Positions 7,601 to 9,507 of a stretch of 9,507 nucleotides of DNA are shown one piece after another. Both the position numbers and the translations under genes were made by a program. Source of the DNA: Candidatus Symbiothrix sp. (GTDB lineage Bacteria > Bacteroidota > Bacteroidia > Bacteroidales > Azobacteroidaceae). Positions within the stretch are counted from its first letter, which is position 1; each line of letters starts with the position of its first letter. The stretch covers positions 1 through 9,507 of the forward strand of contig JAITXK010000080.1 of NCBI GenBank assembly GCA_031284765.1, in the 5' to 3' direction. Under the pieces are notes generated by a model that worked only from the letters and a program-made list of their open reading frames with translations, did not search any database and was not told where the DNA came from.

Positions 7601-7923
7601 GGCGATGCGGCGGCGGGGGTGCCGTTCTTCAAAGTATAAACAACAGTTGCTCCTGCTTTTACAGTAGCTTGAAACACGATTTTGTGGCTTCCGGTCAGGT
7701 ACTGATATGGAACAGGCACATCTTGTTCGTTGTGCAAAGCCAAAGTAGCAATAGCACCGACTGCTTCCGCCGGAATTTCAGCTTCCACCAACTCCTTGTT
7801 GCGGTCAAACGAGGATGTGTTTTTTAATGAAAAAGAGATAACATCCAGGCCTTTTGCCGTGAATGAATTACCCCAAAACAAACAAATAGACAAGGTACAC
7901 ACAAATAGAAAATTGTTTTTCAT
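4663..7923 (-). CDS. Secreted DUF4861-GH105 glycoside hydrolase with Ig-like and F5/8-type-C (CBM32-like) domains
   Basis: A 1086-residue exported enzyme. Residues 1-23 are a signal peptide (no convincing lipobox). About 30-385 resemble DUF4861 (ENDLSAYRMYS, GVDIWFKK, TLGAGG). About 395-785 are a GH88/GH105 (alpha/alpha)6 barrel that removes unsaturated uronic acids from lyase products, typically unsaturated rhamnogalacturonyl hydrolase. Candidate active-site acids are Asp469 (DNHACGQ) and Asp515 (WWWIDAM); WARGNGW (631-637) is the substrate-binding motif. About 797-885 form an Ig-like strand-rich domain, and 900-1028 an F5/8-type-C/CBM32-like domain (NAIDNNLSTRW, RYVRLVC). A short tail with YYNLQG and KPQPGVVIEKK ends the protein. 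No SusCD genes or lyases are nearby. It has its own promoter, interlocked with that of serC. Substrate (rhamnogalacturonan, ulvan or other) is not decided by sequence. Confidence 0.9.
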   Translation of the reverse strand: MKNNFLFVCTLSICLFWGNSFTAKGLDVISFSLKNTSSFDRNKELVEAEIPAEAVGAIATLALHNEQDVPVPYQYLTGSHKIVFQATVKAGATVVYTLKNGTPAAASPLTYAAQKIPATRNDIAWENDLSAYRMYSKVLLSSEPNTANGVDIWFKKQAAPIIDKMYTYKNYHDETAEVVNEPKVGVDAYSVNGKTLGAGGVVAYVNSKLWLHDPYDECTIINNGPLRSEFILTYKKVLIDGDYYTKTLHITSNANGLLNKAVVKYEGKIKPMKIASAIFLHTNMSNVTPNGVQFTTEANVIGYAENKSEGTVISPNARMFEGIYMPGKTSTQVIDHQLVIMSDYAVGSEFTFYFGGGWNIFPAGRYASDQAWFDALKQFKETVSNPLLDTSAQLPTKAEVINTAIAANSYWIAQNVAPGNSQWRWGVYQSGNMAFCKVFPMPAFIKYANQWATQNSWSVSGGASTTNVDNHACGQAYIDLYSLDETKVDSKIKPIRDALDNRIADTRSADWWWIDAMLMDMPVYSHLGAVMKDTKYFNKMYSLFERCRDSLLVDHLGSSYTSRWPQTYANTYGNGPVLPVPDGKTGGLWNVTDGLWWRDWGYTPAMPPKPDVFNTTQNEPKETPAGKNVYWARGNGWAIAAMARALEWLPENDPHRNEYIIVLQTMAAKLKTIQLPEGGWTMSLDDPNYPDNTPGIENSGTSLFIYGIAWGINNGLLDEATYLPVVTKAWNALCKTAIEKSGNMLYTQNEGEKPIVRSKLSATSVDFGVGAFLLAASEIVKLAPGELPELPVSYMGLESVTRRSSKQILVTFDQNVEQTSALNKANYIITGKYSTVGNVEIANVTSWSTNAVTLNISQDLPYGQYTVMVNDVKSADGTPITANSYKIITQPVTPLTAIENFITVSAIGNQAGNPPANAIDNNLSTRWAQAGFNQWIKLDLGEAREVYALDIAYYLGDQRISYFDIELSSDNLTFTKVITGGQSSGLTTQLERYSFPPQQARYVRLVCNSNSAGGENWNSVTELRVRYTSGNGISTVNDPVTDVKYYNLQGLEVCKPQPGVVIEKKTHASQRTVTTKKVVDDSNWIN
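4688..4704. terminator. Hairpin inside the 3' end of the GH105 gene (possible bidirectional terminator)
   Basis: ACCACT (4688-4693) pairs with AGTGGT (4699-4704) around a TTTTT loop. It lies 22 bases past the CoA-transferase stop, yet inside the last codons of the converging gene, where it encodes TTKKVV. The T-run is in the loop and not after the stem, so classical Rho-independent termination is doubtful; it may only slow polymerase. Confidence 0.25.
4714..4739. terminator. Second hairpin inside the 3' end of the GH105 gene
   Basis: TTGAGAAG (4714-4721) pairs perfectly with CTTCTCAA (4732-4739), eight pairs around a ten-base loop. It is 47 bases past the CoA-transferase stop codon and could protect or end that transcript. 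No T-run follows on the plus strand, so the role is uncertain. Confidence 0.25.
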
Positions 7924-7972
7924 ATTTTTATTGTTTTTTAAAATGTATAAATCAATTCAAATCCATGAAATA

Positions 7973-8004
7973 CAAATGTAGCACGTCCATTTGAATTTTC
8001 CAAA
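7973..8004 (-). promoter_or_regulatory. Promoter of the GH105 gene
   Basis: On the minus strand, TTTG (8004-8001), a 20-base gap and TACATTTG (7980-7973) match the Bacteroidota -33/-7 consensus at every fixed position. Transcription would start near 7967, leaving a leader of about 44 bases. It overlaps the serC promoter by 15 bases. Confidence 0.6.
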
Positions 8005-8021
8005 AAAAATCAGTAATTTCG
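7990..8021 (+). promoter_or_regulatory. Promoter of serC (and perhaps pgk)
   Basis: TTTG at 7990-7993, a 20-base gap and TAATTTCG at 8014-8021 match the Bacteroidota promoter with one mismatch in the -7 box. Transcription would start near 8027, about 33 bases before the serC ATG. The site shares bases 7990-8004 with the divergent GH105 promoter. Confidence 0.55.
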
Positions 8022-8059
8022 CACCGAAATCCAAGCGACACTAATTTTAAAATAAAAAT

Positions 8060-9130
8060 ATGAAAAAGTACAATTTTAATGCCGGTCCTTCTGTTTTACC
8101 TCAGGAAACAATTGACAATACAATTGCTGCGATCAAGGAATTTGCAGGAACCGGTTTGGGTTTGATGGAAATCAGCCACCGTACCAAAGAATTTGATGCA
8201 GTGATGGACGAAACCGTCGCGTTGTTCAAAGAGTTGTTAAACATCCCTGAAGGGTACTCCGTGTTGTTTCTGGGCGGCGGCGCCAGTTTGCAATTTTGCA
8301 TGGTTCCGTTCAATTTATTGGAAAAGAAAGCGGCCTATCTGAACACCGGAACTTGGGCCAACAAAGCCCAGAAAGAAGCCAAATTGTTTGGCGAAACGGT
8401 AGAAGTTGCCTCTTCCAAAGAAGCCAATTACACCTATATTCCCAAAAACTACACCGTTCCTGCTGATGCGGATTATTTTCATATTACAACGAACAACACC
8501 ATTTTCGGCACTGAAATTCATACCGATTTGGACTCTCCGGTCACTTTGGTAGCCGATATGTCATCCGATATTTTCTCCCGTCCAGTAAACGTATCGAAAT
8601 ATGGGTTGATTTATGGTGGCGCTCAGAAGAATTTGGCTCCGGCAGGGGTTACATTCGTCATTGTGAAAGACGAATTGTTGGGCAAAGTGAGTCGCGCTAT
8701 CCCAACCATGTTGGATTACCGCACGCATATAAAAGAGGGTTCGATGTTTAACACCCCCCCTGTGGTGCCTATTTACGCGGCCTTGCAAACCTTGAAATGG
8801 TTGAAAGCCTTGGGCGGTGTAGAAGCAATGTACAAACGCAACAAAGAAAAAGCCAGTTTGTTGTATTCCGAAATCGACCGCAACCCGTTATTCAAAGGCA
8901 CAACGGCCGTAGAAGACCGTTCGTTGATGAATATCTGCTTCGTGATGAACGATGAATACAAACATCTGGAAGAAGAATTCTATAAATTTGCTACCGGCAA
9001 AGGCATGGTCGGCATCAAAGGGCACCGTTCGGTGGGCGGTTTCCGCGCTTCGACCTACAATGCGCTGCCGAAAGAAGCTGTTGAAGCTTTGGTTGCCGCA
9101 ATGCAGGAATTTGAAGGTGAGAAGTTATAA
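8060..9130 (+). CDS. serC: Phosphoserine aminotransferase
   Basis: A PLP enzyme that converts 3-phosphohydroxypyruvate and glutamate into O-phosphoserine and 2-oxoglutarate, the second step of serine synthesis; it may also serve pyridoxal phosphate synthesis as in E. coli. The 356 residues equal the family length. The N-terminus NFNAGPSVLP, the EISHRTKEF segment (37-45) with the conserved HRT, and the GGGAS loop (72-76) are diagnostic. Asp166 (VADMSS) should hold the PLP ring nitrogen and Lys190 (GGAQKNLAPAG) should form the Schiff base. C-terminal GIKGHRSVGGFRASTYNA is also typical. The ATG is preceded by AATAAAAAT without Shine-Dalgarno. It is followed after 33 bases by pgk on the same strand, and preceded by a divergent promoter region. 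A C7 run at 8754-8760 lies in frame and is not disruptive. Confidence 0.97.
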   Translation: MKKYNFNAGPSVLPQETIDNTIAAIKEFAGTGLGLMEISHRTKEFDAVMDETVALFKELLNIPEGYSVLFLGGGASLQFCMVPFNLLEKKAAYLNTGTWANKAQKEAKLFGETVEVASSKEANYTYIPKNYTVPADADYFHITTNNTIFGTEIHTDLDSPVTLVADMSSDIFSRPVNVSKYGLIYGGAQKNLAPAGVTFVIVKDELLGKVSRAIPTMLDYRTHIKEGSMFNTPPVVPIYAALQTLKWLKALGGVEAMYKRNKEKASLLYSEIDRNPLFKGTTAVEDRSLMNICFVMNDEYKHLEEEFYKFATGKGMVGIKGHRSVGGFRASTYNALPKEAVEALVAAMQEFEGEKL

Positions 9131-9156
9131 GTTTTAAGTATTAAATTATAAGTTTT
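9125..9156 (+). repeat. Short direct repeat straddling the serC stop
   Basis: TTATAAGTTTT occurs at 9125-9135 and again at 9146-9156, a 21-base period. The first copy includes the serC stop codon; the second ends eight bases before pgk. The similarity fades after 11 bases. It may be a partial duplication that set the serC-pgk spacing, or chance in AT-rich DNA. Confidence 0.5.
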
Positions 9157-9163
9157 TAATAGT

Positions 9164-9507
9164 ATGCAGACATTAGACAATTTTAATTTTGCGGGGCAAA
9201 AAGCATTTGTACGTGTGGATTTCAACGTACCTTTGGACGAAAAGTTCAACATCACGGACGATACACGTATCCGTGCAGCTATCCCAACCTTGAAGAAGAT
9301 TTTAGCCGATGGCGGCAGTATCATTATCGGTTCGCACTTGGGACGGCCGAAAGGCGTGGACAGCAAATATTCGTTGCAACACATTCTTCCGCGCATTTCC
9401 GAATTATTGGGCGTGAAAGTTGATTTTGCCAACGATTCATTGGGCGCATCAGCGGTTGAAAAATCAGCAACCTTGAAATCAGGAGAAGTATTGGTATTGG
9501 AAAACCT
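9164..9507 (+). CDS. pgk: Phosphoglycerate kinase, partial, C-terminus beyond window
   Basis: Glycolytic enzyme transferring phosphate between 1,3-bisphosphoglycerate and ADP to give 3-phosphoglycerate and ATP in the cytoplasm. I translated 114 complete codons from ATG at 9164, in frame to the window end, out of a family length of about 395-420. The N-terminal domain is clear: FVRVDFNVPLD (15-25) and the SHLGRPKG motif (57-64), both of which bind the 3-phosphoglycerate side. The start gives MQTLDNFNFAGQ, a normal Bacteroidales N-terminus. No Shine-Dalgarno and no convincing promoter lie in the 33 bases after serC, so co-transcription with serC is likely. Its product or substrate 3-phosphoglycerate feeds the serine pathway in which SerC acts. 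Confidence 0.97.
   Translation, partial: MQTLDNFNFAGQKAFVRVDFNVPLDEKFNITDDTRIRAAIPTLKKILADGGSIIIGSHLGRPKGVDSKYSLQHILPRISELLGVKVDFANDSLGASAVEKSATLKSGEVLVLEN

Noticed and set aside
7921..7998. Lipobox in the GH105 signal peptide (Cys9 or Cys14)
   Set aside because: The residues before each Cys (FV and LSI) do not fit the lipobox, which needs a small residue just before Cys; ordinary signal peptidase cleavage near residue 23 fits better.
8754..8760. C7 homopolymer in serC as a possible frameshift or phase-variable site
   Set aside because: The reading frame is intact on both sides with conserved SerC residues, and the run is explained by the Thr-Pro-Pro codons.

Overview
The window looks like a chromosomal segment of a Bacteroidales bacterium (phylum Bacteroidota), perhaps near Porphyromonadaceae, Dysgonomonadaceae or Paludibacter. 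This rests on protein character, on start codons preceded by A-rich sequence without a Shine-Dalgarno motif, on repeated matches to the Bacteroidota promoter pattern (TTTG, about 20 bases, TAnnTTTG), and on a secreted DUF4861/GH105 enzyme of a type common in that group. The genus assignment is inference. No mobile element, tRNA, rRNA or CRISPR array was seen. The gene content is mostly ordinary core metabolism plus one secreted polysaccharide enzyme.

Layout. Bases 1-1100 (minus) hold the N-terminal two thirds of guaA (GMP synthase), cut by the window edge. Upstream of it on the same strand is miaB (1162-2517, tRNA methylthiotransferase). A 239-base divergent spacer (2518-2756) carries candidate promoters on both strands and a strong 9-bp hairpin. 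On the plus strand follow a small single-pass membrane protein of unknown function (2757-3146) and, 26 bases later, an acetyl-CoA hydrolase/CoA-transferase of the succinate:acetate type (3173-4666). Its stop codon overlaps that of a converging 1086-residue secreted protein (4663-7923, minus): signal peptide, DUF4861, GH105 unsaturated glycuronyl hydrolase, Ig-like domain, F5/8-type-C (CBM32-like) domain and a short C-terminal tail. The 136-base spacer 7924-8059 holds two interlocked divergent promoters, one for this enzyme and one for serC (8060-9130, phosphoserine aminotransferase). After 33 bases comes pgk (phosphoglycerate kinase), cut at the right edge.

How the genes fit together. serC and pgk are joined by 3-phosphoglycerate: pgk interconverts it with 1,3-bisphosphoglycerate, and serine synthesis draws on it through SerA and SerC. 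The CoA-transferase fits acetate/succinate/propionate fermentation. The GH105 protein would act outside the cytoplasm on unsaturated oligosaccharides released by polysaccharide lyases. No lyase or SusC/SusD pair lies in this window, so it is either a stand-alone enzyme or serves a locus elsewhere. No new multi-gene system is evident. The points most worth a second look are the interlocked promoters, the architecture of the GH105 protein, the structured leader at 2601-2756, and the unknown small membrane protein beside the CoA-transferase.
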